Shown piece by piece: positions 1-7,236 of a DNA stretch of 64,000 nucleotides. Every line of letters begins with the position of its first letter. Position 1 is the stretch's first letter. The notes beneath the pieces were generated by a model. That model was not told where the DNA came from and did not search any database. It saw nothing but the letters and a program-made list of their open reading frames with translations. Where the stretch lies: NCBI GenBank assembly GCA_949298065.1, contig CASFUZ010000004.1, positions 62,001 through 126,000 on the forward strand, in the 5' to 3' direction. Position numbers and translations under genes: made by a program. This stretch comes from an uncultured Pseudomonadota bacterium (GTDB taxonomy: Bacteria > Pseudomonadota > Alphaproteobacteria > RF32 > CAG-239).

Positions 1-333
1 CATCGGTGCCGGAGGAATTTCTGCACCATTATATTGGGCATTAGCTGCTTTATACCCATAAATCATTCCGGGGATTAGCATAAATATAATGCTGAAATAT
101 TCGCAGAAACCCAATGCCGCTAAATAATTGCTTGTTTTGGCAAATTTGTTTTGGAAACGACTGATAAAATCATATTTTTTCTTAAAACACAAAACAACAA
201 ACATTATAAAAAAGATGCTTGATATCGTAATGCTTGCAACATCTGCCCCAGCACCTTGAGGAAAGAAAGACAATAAGGAGATGATAAAGTAAAATCCACC
301 TAAAATTAAAACATGCCAAGCAAAAGTTTTCAT
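1..333 (-). CDS. Membrane protein, C-terminus cut by window edge
   Basis: An open frame runs from an ATG at 333 down to the first base of the window, giving at least 111 residues, so the C-terminus is missing. A clear AGGAGA ribosome binding site lies 8 bases upstream. The protein has about three hydrophobic segments (residues about 5-20, 28-42 and 70-85), with a basic KKKYDF stretch after the second, so it is an integral membrane protein. I do not recognise the family. It points away from the next gene and its own terminator is outside the window. Function unknown; the reading frame itself is convincing because of the ribosome binding site and unbroken hydrophobic pattern. Confidence 0.75.
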   Translation of the reverse strand, partial: MKTFAWHVLILGGFYFIISLLSFFPQGAGADVASITISSIFFIMFVVLCFKKKYDFISRFQNKFAKTSNYLAALGFCEYFSIIFMLIPGMIYGYKAANAQYNGAEIPPAPM

Positions 334-439
334 AAACATATCTCCTGTTAACTTGTTTTTATTAAATCATTTATTTTTTACGTTTGCAAGTATCGTTATA
401 TGTCTGTTTTTTATATCCTTTCATTGTTTGAAACAAAAA

Positions 440-462
440 AGCTCTACACTTGGTGTAGAGCT
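440..462 (-). terminator. Rho-independent terminator of the small membrane gene
   Basis: A perfect 10-bp stem (AGCTCTACAC / GTGTAGAGCT) with a 3-base loop is followed on the minus strand by a run of T. It closes the transcription unit of the small membrane protein ending at 483. Confidence 0.85.
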
Positions 463-482
463 GAAATTAGTAAAAAATTTGC

Positions 483-739
483 TTAGAAGATAAATATAAA
501 AGACAAAAAACATAAAATAAAATACAGTAATGTAAAATAAATAAAACTGTATTTTTTGTTTAGGTTAAAGAGTTTCCTTATTTGAGGATAAATAATATAT
601 GTTACCATATAAATAAAGAAAGCCCCCCTGATATATAAGTTTGAGGACCAGAAATTCCATTTAATATTATTAAAGCTAAAGAGCTTAATACAATACCCCA
701 AAAAACAAAATGAAAATATTTTAAAATTTGTTCTTTCAT
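483..739 (-). pseudogene. Small hydrophobic membrane protein split by a frameshift in a G6 tract (holin-like?)
   Basis: The best start is ATG 739, which has a GGAG site 6 bases upstream (GGAGATAGAATATG). Read from there, the frame gives 45 residues with one membrane helix and stops just after a run of six G (minus strand; C at 623-628). The longest frame here instead starts at an overlapping ATG at 755 and carries the second half, with two more hydrophobic segments, down to 483. One extra G in the tract would join the halves into a protein of about 84 residues made almost entirely of membrane helices. The longer frame alone has no good ribosome binding site. Size and hydrophobicity would fit a holin, but this is inference. 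It could be a pseudogene, a phase-variable gene or a sequencing error. Confidence 0.6.
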
Positions 740-806
740 ATTCTATCTCCGGCAAAATAATAAATGTAACTTACCATATCGTATCTTAATATTTTGTATA
801 TTTAGA

Positions 807-859
807 TACACTTATAGCAAGTGATGTTTGTTTTTATAAAACATCTCAACAACTTTTAG
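807..859 (-). promoter_or_regulatory. Shared promoter/operator repeat, copy 1
   Basis: Two blocks, 807-825 and about 838-859, recur at 2501-2519 and 2563-2584 in the same relative order. The inner block contains an inverted repeat CACTT-N5-AAGTG, and on the minus strand it reads TTGCTATAAG, an extended -10 (TGC-TATAAG). Downstream lies another short inverted repeat (GTATCT...AGATAC). The element sits upstream of the small membrane gene starting at 739, so it is probably that gene's promoter and operator. Confidence 0.55.
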
Positions 860-932
860 TGCCTATTATCACACTTAATCTTTTTTTCAACTTTGTGCTT
901 TATACTAAAAGGCAAAGTTGGGAGTTTGTGCG

Positions 933-1421
933 ATGAAAAAGATTGCTTTTGCTTTTATTGCAACATTTTTGTTTAGTTTTAATGTTAATGCTGAAACATA
1001 TCATGGAATTGATATAGATAAAGTCTATTCTCAAAGCGATTGGAGCAGCAAAGATAAAATTAAAGAGATTATTGATGATTATTCTTTATTACTTCAGTAC
1101 AAAAATGAACTTAATGATTGTTCAACACAAAACGATGAAATATTTTTTTGCTATGATAATGTTGCTGAAAAAATATTAAAAAATTTGTATGTTTATCCTG
1201 AAAACAATATCAAAGTATATCAGCAATTCAAACAAGCGCTAACTGATGCTTATTCAATACAATCATGTTTAAATAAATATGAATGGCCTAGCGGAAATTT
1301 ATGTGAAGTAAATAGCCGGCCGGAAATATTAAAGGCATTACATTCTTATATTCAGGGTTTAATAAATAGTAGCAAAGAAAAAATGTTATCTTATTTACCT
1401 GAACTTAAAAATTATAAATAG
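933..1421 (+). CDS. Secreted small protein with four cysteines, unknown family
   Basis: The preferred start is ATG 933 (GGAG 8 bases upstream); an in-frame TTG at 918 would add five residues before the signal peptide. The 162-residue protein begins MKKIA with a hydrophobic core and a signal peptidase I site after VNA (about residue 20), so it is exported. The mature part is helical and polar and holds two cysteine pairs, C..(about 10)..C near residue 73 and a second pair near 110-125, compatible with two disulphides in the periplasm. I do not recognise a family; lysozyme-inhibitor-like proteins have a similar size but no motif confirms that. It is a single-gene unit followed by the hairpin element at 1422. 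Confidence 0.7.
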   Translation: MKKIAFAFIATFLFSFNVNAETYHGIDIDKVYSQSDWSSKDKIKEIIDDYSLLLQYKNELNDCSTQNDEIFFCYDNVAEKILKNLYVYPENNIKVYQQFKQALTDAYSIQSCLNKYEWPSGNLCEVNSRPEILKALHSYIQGLINSSKEKMLSYLPELKNYK

Positions 1422-1545
1422 ATATCCCTGGGTAAACCCAGGGTTCTAAATCAGCTACAAACCTACGGTTTGACCGCGCTCGTTGGCGTGGAGTGGTGTT
1501 GTTCCAACACCTCACAGCCCCGAGTAAACTCGGGGTTTTCTGTAA
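1422..1545. repeat. Five-hairpin repeat element, copy 1
   Basis: About 124 bases immediately after a stop codon contain five consecutive inverted repeats: CCCTGGG/CCCAGGG, CAAACC/GGTTTG, CGCGC/GCGTG, GGTGTTG/CAACACC and CCCCGA/TCGGGG. The first and last enclose a GTAAAC core. A diverged copy follows the AbiLii-like gene at 56537, where the first stem differs on both sides and still pairs. The last hairpin plus T-run can act as a terminator. I do not recognise the family. Confidence 0.7.
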
Positions 1546-1592
1546 GGCATAAATAAAAGAGAGGTTGCAAAAAAACAACCTCTCCAGCTAAG

Positions 1593-2435
1593 TTATTTTC
1601 CAAGATGAGCCCTGTTAGCTCTGTTTAGCCATCCCTCTAGGTTTTCTTTTTGTGTCGGATCCTTTTTGACAATATTATTGTAGTGTTCTAGCATATTTTG
1701 TTTATATTGTTCTAAGAATTTTTCATAGTCTTGTTGTGAAAAATTTTTTAGTTTTTCCATGGTAGCCGAGCCAATAATATTTCCATTGGGAGGAAGTCCT
1801 AGCACCTTATGAACGGTTTTTATGGCGTTAAGCGGACTGGATGGCATACCATAATCTACAACAAAACCTCTAATAGGATATGGTAATTTGTTTAATCCAT
1901 TCCATTTATAAAAATCTCTATAAATAATAGCATTTGCTCTTTCTCTAGTAAGATTTAAGATGTCTTCATTTGGGTATGTATTTTTAGAAATTCCAAACTT
2001 AGTTAGTTTTCCTCTATCATTTGGTTTATCTGATAAACCTCCTTCGTTGGGAATAATATATTCATTTAATATTTGATTATATTCTTTATCATTGGTCATT
2101 TCATCTATAAATTCTTTACTGAATCCATCTCCATAAAGAGAATAGTCAATATTATTTACTTTTGCATCATTTGCTGTATTCACCTTAGTATTTTGAGCAA
2201 TTTTATATGAAGCGGCAGTGTTTCCGATTGGTTTGGGTGTTAAATCGGCTTTTATGTTTGATGGTTCTGCTATTTGAGCTTTGTTTGCGCTTAGCCTCAT
2301 CCAACCTTTTTCTATCAGGTTTCTTGGATTATACCTATAACCTTCTTGTTGTTCTCTGAAAGTAGAGTTTTTGTTTTGCTTTTTAAGTTCTTCTTCTGGA
2401 TCTTCTTGAGCAATATACTGAATTAAATTTGTCAT
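1593..2435 (-). CDS. GH108 N-acetylmuramidase with peptidoglycan-binding domain
   Basis: Start ATG 2435 is chosen because AAAGGAC lies just upstream; the longer frame begins in non-coding sequence. In the 280-residue protein, residues about 1-105 are a low-complexity, polar extension; residues about 106-190 match glycoside hydrolase family 108 with the NEGG motif (catalytic E131) and the downstream TKFGIS; residues about 190-280 match the PG_binding_3 domain, ending in a characteristic GWLNR motif. GH108 enzymes cleave the glycan strand of peptidoglycan and are used as phage or gene-transfer-agent endolysins. No signal peptide is visible, so it would need a holin or another exit route. No phage structural genes surround it. 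The promoter repeat upstream is shared with the small membrane gene at 483-739. Confidence 0.85.
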   Translation of the reverse strand: MTNLIQYIAQEDPEEELKKQNKNSTFREQQEGYRYNPRNLIEKGWMRLSANKAQIAEPSNIKADLTPKPIGNTAASYKIAQNTKVNTANDAKVNNIDYSLYGDGFSKEFIDEMTNDKEYNQILNEYIIPNEGGLSDKPNDRGKLTKFGISKNTYPNEDILNLTRERANAIIYRDFYKWNGLNKLPYPIRGFVVDYGMPSSPLNAIKTVHKVLGLPPNGNIIGSATMEKLKNFSQQDYEKFLEQYKQNMLEHYNNIVKKDPTQKENLEGWLNRANRAHLGK

Positions 2436-2468
2436 TTGGTGTCCTTTCGTTAACAATTTAAACAAAAA

Positions 2469-2497
2469 AAATCCGAAGAACTTAATCTTCGGATTTT
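2469..2497 (-). terminator. Terminator-like hairpin in the 5' leader of the GH108 gene
   Basis: ATCCGAAG pairs with CTTCGGAT and is followed on the minus strand by a T8 run. It lies between the promoter repeat (2501-2584) and the ribosome binding site of the muramidase, so it either ends transcription from the spermidine-synthase-like gene upstream or attenuates the muramidase transcript. Confidence 0.7.
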
Positions 2498-2500
2498 GGG

Positions 2501-2584
2501 TACACTTATAGCAAGTGATAATTTTCATATAACAAAAATATATACAATTTTCAAGACACAATAAAACATATCAACAACTTTTAG
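2501..2584 (-). promoter_or_regulatory. Shared promoter/operator repeat, copy 2
   Basis: This copy carries the same CACTT-N5-AAGTG inverted repeat with embedded extended -10 (TGC-TATAAG on the minus strand) and the same second block (2563-2584) as 807-859. It lies directly upstream of the GH108 muramidase, only a few bases before the leader hairpin. Conservation of both blocks with divergent filler suggests binding sites rather than a copied gene fragment. Confidence 0.55.
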
Positions 2585-2589
2585 GACTA

Positions 2590-3969
2590 TTACATATCGT
2601 AAAAAACGGCGTTTTTGTCGGCGGTATAAATTCCGCCCTTATCCGAAACATCATAGTAAACATATATGACATTGGCGCGCTGGTGTTCCCAAGCGTTGAA
2701 ATTACCGATAACTTGTCTGGATAAGCTATGCGTAAAGACGGAACGTATGGTATTATCCAAATTTATGGCAAAGGCGTTGCTAAAATTCGGGCTGGTTAAA
2801 ATATTCATAACCACAATGCCGCCTTTTTTCAGGTTATTTTTGACACGGATAAAATATTCCTTGGTAATTAGGTCCATCGGAATAATGCCCATAGATGAAT
2901 AAGTATCTAGCACAATCAGGTCATATTTTTGTTCGCTGTCTTTTAAAAACTGGTTGGCATCTTCTACCACAAATTTTTTGTTGGCATCTAATTTGTGCTC
3001 TAAAAACTTTTCTTCCGAGATTTGCAAAAGCGACTTATCAATGTCTAAAAAGGTATAATTATGAAAAGTATCACCCTCGCCCATAGTAAAACCGCCCGCG
3101 CCCAAAATCAGAATATCTTTTTTTGTATCTTTGGGCAAGGTTTCAATAAAATTGTCCTGAACATAGCGCACATAGCCAAACCACAGGTCTTTGTCCTCTG
3201 ATATTTTGGAGGAATTGCCGCCGTTGATGACCATCGCGCGTGCTTTGCCATCATCCGTATCCAAAATGGAGATGGTGGAAACGGCGTTGTTCTCCACAAT
3301 GTCATAAAGCTCGCCCAACAAACTACTGCGGTTGAGCATATAAGCCAAAATTATTGTCAGTCCCAACCAATACCACGCGGCTCTTTTAGCTAAAATTACC
3401 GAAGCCGCAACCGCTGCCACTACAACGACAATGATTGTATGATTGACCCCGATAAAAGGCATAATAACCAAAGTGGTTAAAATTGAGCCCAGTACAGAAC
3501 CGATGGTATCTATGGCCATTATTTTTCCGGTGCAATTGCGATTATAGCGGTTCAAGCAACGACTGATTAAGGCTGTGATTTTGCCAAATAAATATGGTCC
3601 GCCCGACAAAAACACCAAAGAATAAATAAAGGTTTTGAGCACATTTGACTTTATACCCAAGGCACTCATAAAACCAAAATACATATCCAGCAAAATGTAG
3701 CTTGATGCCAAAACAACCATCAAAGCAACCGTGGCAAAATCATGCGCGGTTGTTTGTCGGACGGAATTTTGGCTTAAGGAAAGTTCGGACCCCCGCCAAT
3801 AGCCCCAAGACATAAAAGCCAGAAAGATGCCGATGATGATTGAGGTGGTGATGGCTGTTGAACCAACAAAACCGCTTAATTGGCGCAAGACAATAAGCTC
3901 TAAAGACAAAGAGGCATAGCCGCCGATGAATATCGCCAGCAACAAGATAAAACGGATACGGCGGGTCAT
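2590..3969 (-). CDS. Membrane-anchored spermidine-synthase-like protein
   Basis: The 459-residue protein has an N-terminal half with about six or seven membrane helices (residues 5-215) and a soluble C-terminal half with a Rossmann-type aminopropyl/methyltransferase fold. Visible motifs are the nucleotide-binding loop ILGAGGFTMGEGD (about 288-300), LDIDKS with the acidic D309, and a VLDTYSS loop where spermidine synthases carry the catalytic Asp. This fused architecture is a known class of predicted spermidine synthases whose substrate is usually unverified; a true polyamine role is therefore inference. It starts 10 bases after the amylase-family gene and is probably co-transcribed with it. 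Confidence 0.75.
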   Translation of the reverse strand: MTRRIRFILLLAIFIGGYASLSLELIVLRQLSGFVGSTAITTSIIIGIFLAFMSWGYWRGSELSLSQNSVRQTTAHDFATVALMVVLASSYILLDMYFGFMSALGIKSNVLKTFIYSLVFLSGGPYLFGKITALISRCLNRYNRNCTGKIMAIDTIGSVLGSILTTLVIMPFIGVNHTIIVVVVAAVAASVILAKRAAWYWLGLTIILAYMLNRSSLLGELYDIVENNAVSTISILDTDDGKARAMVINGGNSSKISEDKDLWFGYVRYVQDNFIETLPKDTKKDILILGAGGFTMGEGDTFHNYTFLDIDKSLLQISEEKFLEHKLDANKKFVVEDANQFLKDSEQKYDLIVLDTYSSMGIIPMDLITKEYFIRVKNNLKKGGIVVMNILTSPNFSNAFAINLDNTIRSVFTHSLSRQVIGNFNAWEHQRANVIYVYYDVSDKGGIYTADKNAVFYDM

Positions 3970-3979
3970 TATTTATTCC

Positions 3980-5266
3980 TTACAGCAAAAAATTTTCAAC
4001 CGAAAAAAGGCACTCTCCGCCAACATCATAAACAACCGCGGAAACGGGCGGAAGCACCAATTTGCCAAAGGGTGCGCCCAGCTCAACAGCAGAGTTACCG
4101 ATGTTAACGGCGATGTATAAATTATTGCGGAAAAAACTTAAAAACTCATTACCGAGAGCGGATTTTTGATAAGGGGCATCGGACAGATGCGGATATTTTT
4201 CCCTTAATGCGGAGAGTTTTTTGATAACCTCCGTCAGCTTGTTATCTTCCCTTAACTCCAAGCAACGGCGCAAGGCTTTGTCTCCATCGGTTTTACGGCC
4301 GCTCACACCCCATTCGCCGCCATAATAAAGCGACGGGATTCCGGGGATTGTATATAACATAGTATATAGTATCGGTAAATGGCGGCTGTCTTTTAAGTTT
4401 GAGGCAAGACGGCTGACATCGTGATTTTCGGCAAAGTTATAAAGCAGATAACCTTTATATATGCCGGCGGCGTCTTCACCAAACTGTCTGTCCAGAGAAT
4501 GGGCGATTTCAAACATATTATGTGTGTTGCACGAAGACCACAAACCTTTCCAACATTCATAATTGGTTACACTATCCACCAGCTTTGGTCTGAGCCAGCG
4601 GCGATAATTGCCCTTAATCACCTCACCCATTAGCCAAAAATCTGGCTTGAGTCTTAAAGTGAAGTCCCGCAGTTCCTGCATAAAGTCCATATTCAGGCAA
4701 TAAGCAACATCCAAGCGCAAGCCGTCTATGTCAAACTCTTTAATCCAAAATTCAACGGCTTTGAGCAGATATGCCCGAACCTCCGGATTGTTGAGGTTTA
4801 GGGTTACCAAATCATCGCAGCCTTCCCAAGCATGGTAGCTGAAACCATCGTTATGAGCATTATTTGTGCCAAAATCTATGCTGAACCAATCCTTATAAGC
4901 CGAATTTTGCTTATTCTCTTTAACATCGCGGAAAGCAAAGAAATCTCGCCCGACATGGTTAAACACGCCGTCCAAAACCAACAACATTCCGGCTTGGCGA
5001 ACAGAATCGGCAACAGCCTTAAAATCAGCATTATTTCCCAAACGTCTATCCAACGTTAAATAATCCGCCGTGTCATAGCCATGGGCGGAAGACTCCCATA
5101 TCGGCCCTAAGAGCAATGTATTGCACCCCAAGGACTTGATATGCGGCAACCAATCGGTGATTTTGTTGATGCGTGTAATCGGCTTTGCCTGAAAGTCGTT
5201 GTGTTCTTCTACAGCGCAAAAGCCCAGCGGATAAATATGATAAATAATCTTTTGGTCGGTCTGCAT
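3980..5266 (-). CDS. GH13 alpha-amylase family glycosidase
   Basis: Start ATG 5266 is preferred over an in-frame TTG at 5329, because GGAGGT lies 3 bases upstream and the TTG start would place the N-terminus inside the copper promoter. The 428-residue enzyme shows all four GH13 regions: DGVFNH (99-104), GLRLD with nucleophile D186, GEV with acid/base E215, and ENHD with H282-D283. No signal peptide is seen, so it is cytoplasmic and probably acts on short alpha-glucans such as maltodextrin or cyclodextrin (inferred from size and location). It is divergent from the metallothionein operon and upstream of the spermidine-synthase-like gene. Confidence 0.88.
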   Translation of the reverse strand: MQTDQKIIYHIYPLGFCAVEEHNDFQAKPITRINKITDWLPHIKSLGCNTLLLGPIWESSAHGYDTADYLTLDRRLGNNADFKAVADSVRQAGMLLVLDGVFNHVGRDFFAFRDVKENKQNSAYKDWFSIDFGTNNAHNDGFSYHAWEGCDDLVTLNLNNPEVRAYLLKAVEFWIKEFDIDGLRLDVAYCLNMDFMQELRDFTLRLKPDFWLMGEVIKGNYRRWLRPKLVDSVTNYECWKGLWSSCNTHNMFEIAHSLDRQFGEDAAGIYKGYLLYNFAENHDVSRLASNLKDSRHLPILYTMLYTIPGIPSLYYGGEWGVSGRKTDGDKALRRCLELREDNKLTEVIKKLSALREKYPHLSDAPYQKSALGNEFLSFFRNNLYIAVNIGNSAVELGAPFGKLVLPPVSAVVYDVGGECLFSVENFLL

Positions 5267-5322
5267 GACACCTCCGGCGTTATAAGATATAACATTAAAG
5301 TTTTTAGGCAAGCATTTTTTAT

Positions 5323-5350
5323 TTGACAATATACCCCCATAGGGTATAAT
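5323..5350 (+). promoter_or_regulatory. Copper-type promoter with CsoR operator inside the spacer
   Basis: TTGACA (5323-5328) and TATAAT (5345-5350) are separated by 16 bases. The spacer and -10 contain the near-palindrome ATACCCCCATAGGGTAT (5331-5347), the typical G/C-tract operator of CsoR-family repressors. A bound repressor would block polymerase directly. The promoter reads into the metallothionein and csoR genes. Confidence 0.9.
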
Positions 5351-5398
5351 GAAAGCACCTTTTAAGAGGTTTTAATTTTAATTTTTGGAGAATAAACA

Positions 5399-5560
5399 AT
5401 GGCTTGTAATAATCCTAAATGTAAGAATCCGAACTGCACCTGCGGCGATAACTGCAAGTGTGATGAAAATCATCAATGCGGCGAAGGCAAAGAATGCTGC
5501 AAAGATAATAAAAAAGAGAAAAAGTGCGGCGAAAAGAAATGCTGCTGCCACAAAAAGTGA
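5399..5560 (+). CDS. Metallothionein-like Cys-rich peptide (53 aa)
   Basis: ATG 5399 has GGAG 8 bases upstream. The 53-residue product contains 13 cysteines and two histidines, arranged as CxC, CxxxCxC, CC and CCCH clusters separated by Lys, Asp and Asn. That is the composition of a soluble metallothionein that sequesters soft metals in thiolate clusters. The CsoR-type operator upstream and csoR 9 bases downstream point to copper(I) as the inducer and probable ligand, which is inference. I cannot assign it to a named bacterial metallothionein family; the sequence is not an obvious SmtA or MymT. It is the first gene of a two-gene autoregulated operon. Confidence 0.85.
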   Translation: MACNNPKCKNPNCTCGDNCKCDENHQCGEGKECCKDNKKEKKCGEKKCCCHKK

Positions 5561-5569
5561 GTCAAATTT

Positions 5570-5851
5570 ATGAGCAATACAGCCCATCATCCTTGCCACA
5601 AGCAAGAGATTCCGCGACTAAACCGGATTATCGGACAGCTTGAGGGAATCAAAAAAATGATTGAGGAGCAGCGCTATTGCCCCGATATTTTGATTCAACT
5701 TCGGGCAACGCGTTCGGCAATCCGTGCGGTGGAAAGCAATATCTTAAAAACTCATTTGCAATCTTGCGTGGCGCAATCTTTTGCCTCACCCGAAGACCGA
5801 GACCAAAAGCTCAATGAGCTCAAAGAGCTTTTTGACCGCTTTGAAAGCTGA
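5570..5851 (+). CDS. csoR: CsoR-family copper-sensing repressor
   Basis: The 93-residue all-helical protein has the CsoR/RcnR/FrmR core. The ligand positions read C37, H62 and C66, matching the Cys-His-Cys set of copper sensor CsoR (C36/H61/C65 in the Mycobacterium protein) rather than the His-rich nickel/cobalt set of RcnR. The N-terminus adds HHPCH, which could supply another ligand. CsoR tetramers bind G/C-tract operators and release DNA when Cu(I) binds, matching the operator at 5331-5347. It follows the metallothionein gene by 9 bases. A formaldehyde sensor (FrmR) is the main alternative, but the neighbour argues for copper. Confidence 0.88.
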   Translation: MSNTAHHPCHKQEIPRLNRIIGQLEGIKKMIEEQRYCPDILIQLRATRSAIRAVESNILKTHLQSCVAQSFASPEDRDQKLNELKELFDRFES

Positions 5852-5862
5852 ATAAAAAAAGC

Positions 5863-5899
5863 AAAACGCCCTACGGAGATTGTCCGTGGGGCGTTTTTT
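5863..5899. terminator. Bidirectional terminator after csoR
   Basis: AAAACGCCC and GGGCGTTTT enclose a second inner stem (ACGGA/TCCGT) and are flanked by A and T runs on both sides, serving csoR on plus and the convergent gene at 5914 on minus. Confidence 0.85.
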
Positions 5900-5913
5900 A
5901 GTTTCCGGCTTCC

Positions 5914-6597
5914 TTATTGCGCTTTGCGTGAATAGCGCGCATATTCCGCTTCACGCTCGGGCGAAACATCTCGGCCTTTGCCGCTCAGCTCCTTGGTCAG
6001 TTCCGCATTGGTTGACCATGTCTGATAAAACATCGGCGTTGCTTGTGGCAAAACAGTGCGAACAGCTTTGCTCATATAGTTCTGCCAGGCTAAGGACGGA
6101 TTTCCTTCGCAGCTCAAAGGCGATGTCCCATGAACCTCACATCCGTGATCTGTCCAAACTTGAACCAGTGATGTCATAAGACCACAATGCGAACGGAAGG
6201 TTTTTAAGATTTCGGCAACCTGCTCAACCAAGATATTGCCTTCTACCAGCAAAGACTTAGTTACAAGCCCCGTACCAGCAGAAGCAACATTATTCAAAGG
6301 CACGGTATAAATCGCATTACTTAACGATATATTGCCTGTTAGATGACAGATATCATCAAGAGCGGATTTATAAGACATCTGGTTTGGTTGGTGTGGCTGG
6401 TAAAACAGCCCGAAGACCATCTTGTTATCCTCACTGCCTTGTTCGCAGGCATAATACAAATCACCACGTTGCAAAAAATAACTCTGCAAAATGTTCTTTG
6501 TTTTGCCTAACAGATGTTTAATTTCACTCTCGGCATCGTTTATAAAATCTGCCGAAAAATAAGGAATAAAAATTCCCGGAATCATTTTTGTTTTCAT
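5914..6597 (-). CDS. Uncharacterised cytoplasmic protein, 227 aa
   Basis: A clean 227-residue frame begins at ATG 6597; a second Met follows at residue 5. No Shine-Dalgarno motif is visible. The protein has no signal peptide or membrane segment. It is mixed alpha/beta with a conserved-looking WTDHGCEVHGTSPLSCEGNP stretch near residues 148-167 that has His and Cys residues able to bind metal. I do not recognise the family. It is convergent with csoR, from which a bidirectional terminator separates it, and divergent from the YqaA-type gene. Confidence 0.65.
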   Translation of the reverse strand: MKTKMIPGIFIPYFSADFINDAESEIKHLLGKTKNILQSYFLQRGDLYYACEQGSEDNKMVFGLFYQPHQPNQMSYKSALDDICHLTGNISLSNAIYTVPLNNVASAGTGLVTKSLLVEGNILVEQVAEILKTFRSHCGLMTSLVQVWTDHGCEVHGTSPLSCEGNPSLAWQNYMSKAVRTVLPQATPMFYQTWSTNAELTKELSGKGRDVSPEREAEYARYSRKAQ

Positions 6598-6724
6598 AAT
6601 GGTAGTAAATTAAATATAATGAAATTGGGTTTCAAGTTAATGCGTTTTTGTCTATCTGTCAAACATTAAATGCTTGCCAAGCGCATTTTCTTTGCATATC
6701 TTGCTAAAAAACAATGGAGATGAG

Positions 6725-7177
6725 ATGGAAGAGTTTGTTAACTATGGTTATTTTGGCTTGTTTGCCGCGGCTTTTTTGGCGGCGACCATTTTGCCCGTGG
6801 GCTCGGAGCCGTTGTTTGCAATGATGATTGCCATGGATTTTGACGTGTGGCTTTGTTTGCTGTTTGCCTCAATCGGAAACTGGCTCGGCGGAATGACAAA
6901 TTATTGGCTCGGGCGGTTGGGCAAAATTGAATGGGCCAAGAAATATCTTAAAATGAGCCCCGAGAAATTTGATAAGCTTCAACATAATTTAGCACAATAT
7001 GGCGCGGGGACTGCTTTTTTCAGCTTTTTACCGCTCATCGGAGACTTAATTGCTTTCGTCTTGGGGTATGTGCGCGCCAAGCAAAGCATTGTTGCTTTCT
7101 CTATGCTTTTGGGCAAGGTCTTTCGCTATGCGCTCATTGTTTATGCCGTTCTCTTTAGCAAAGACATCTTGTTATAA
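6725..7177 (+). CDS. YqaA/DedA-related inner-membrane protein
   Basis: Start ATG 6725 (GGAG about 6 bases upstream) gives 150 residues; an upstream in-frame codon at 6674 has no support. The protein has four to five membrane helices with the DedA-like signatures PVGSEP near the N-terminus, GNWLGGMTNYWLGR (around residues 55-68), and a re-entrant FFSFLPLIGDLIAFVLGY segment. YqaA is a short member of the VTT/SNARE-associated superfamily, members of which are linked to lipid scrambling and membrane homeostasis; a substrate is not known. It is a single gene ahead of fucO. Confidence 0.8.
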   Translation: MEEFVNYGYFGLFAAAFLAATILPVGSEPLFAMMIAMDFDVWLCLLFASIGNWLGGMTNYWLGRLGKIEWAKKYLKMSPEKFDKLQHNLAQYGAGTAFFSFLPLIGDLIAFVLGYVRAKQSIVAFSMLLGKVFRYALIVYAVLFSKDILL

Positions 7178-7236
7178 AATTTTAAACTTTTGCGACTATA
7201 TTAAAAACCGAATCATTAATTATGCAGGAGGTTGTT

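Noticed and set aside
1593-2435. Prophage
   Set aside because: The GH108 muramidase is the only phage-like gene; no terminase, capsid, portal or integrase is near.
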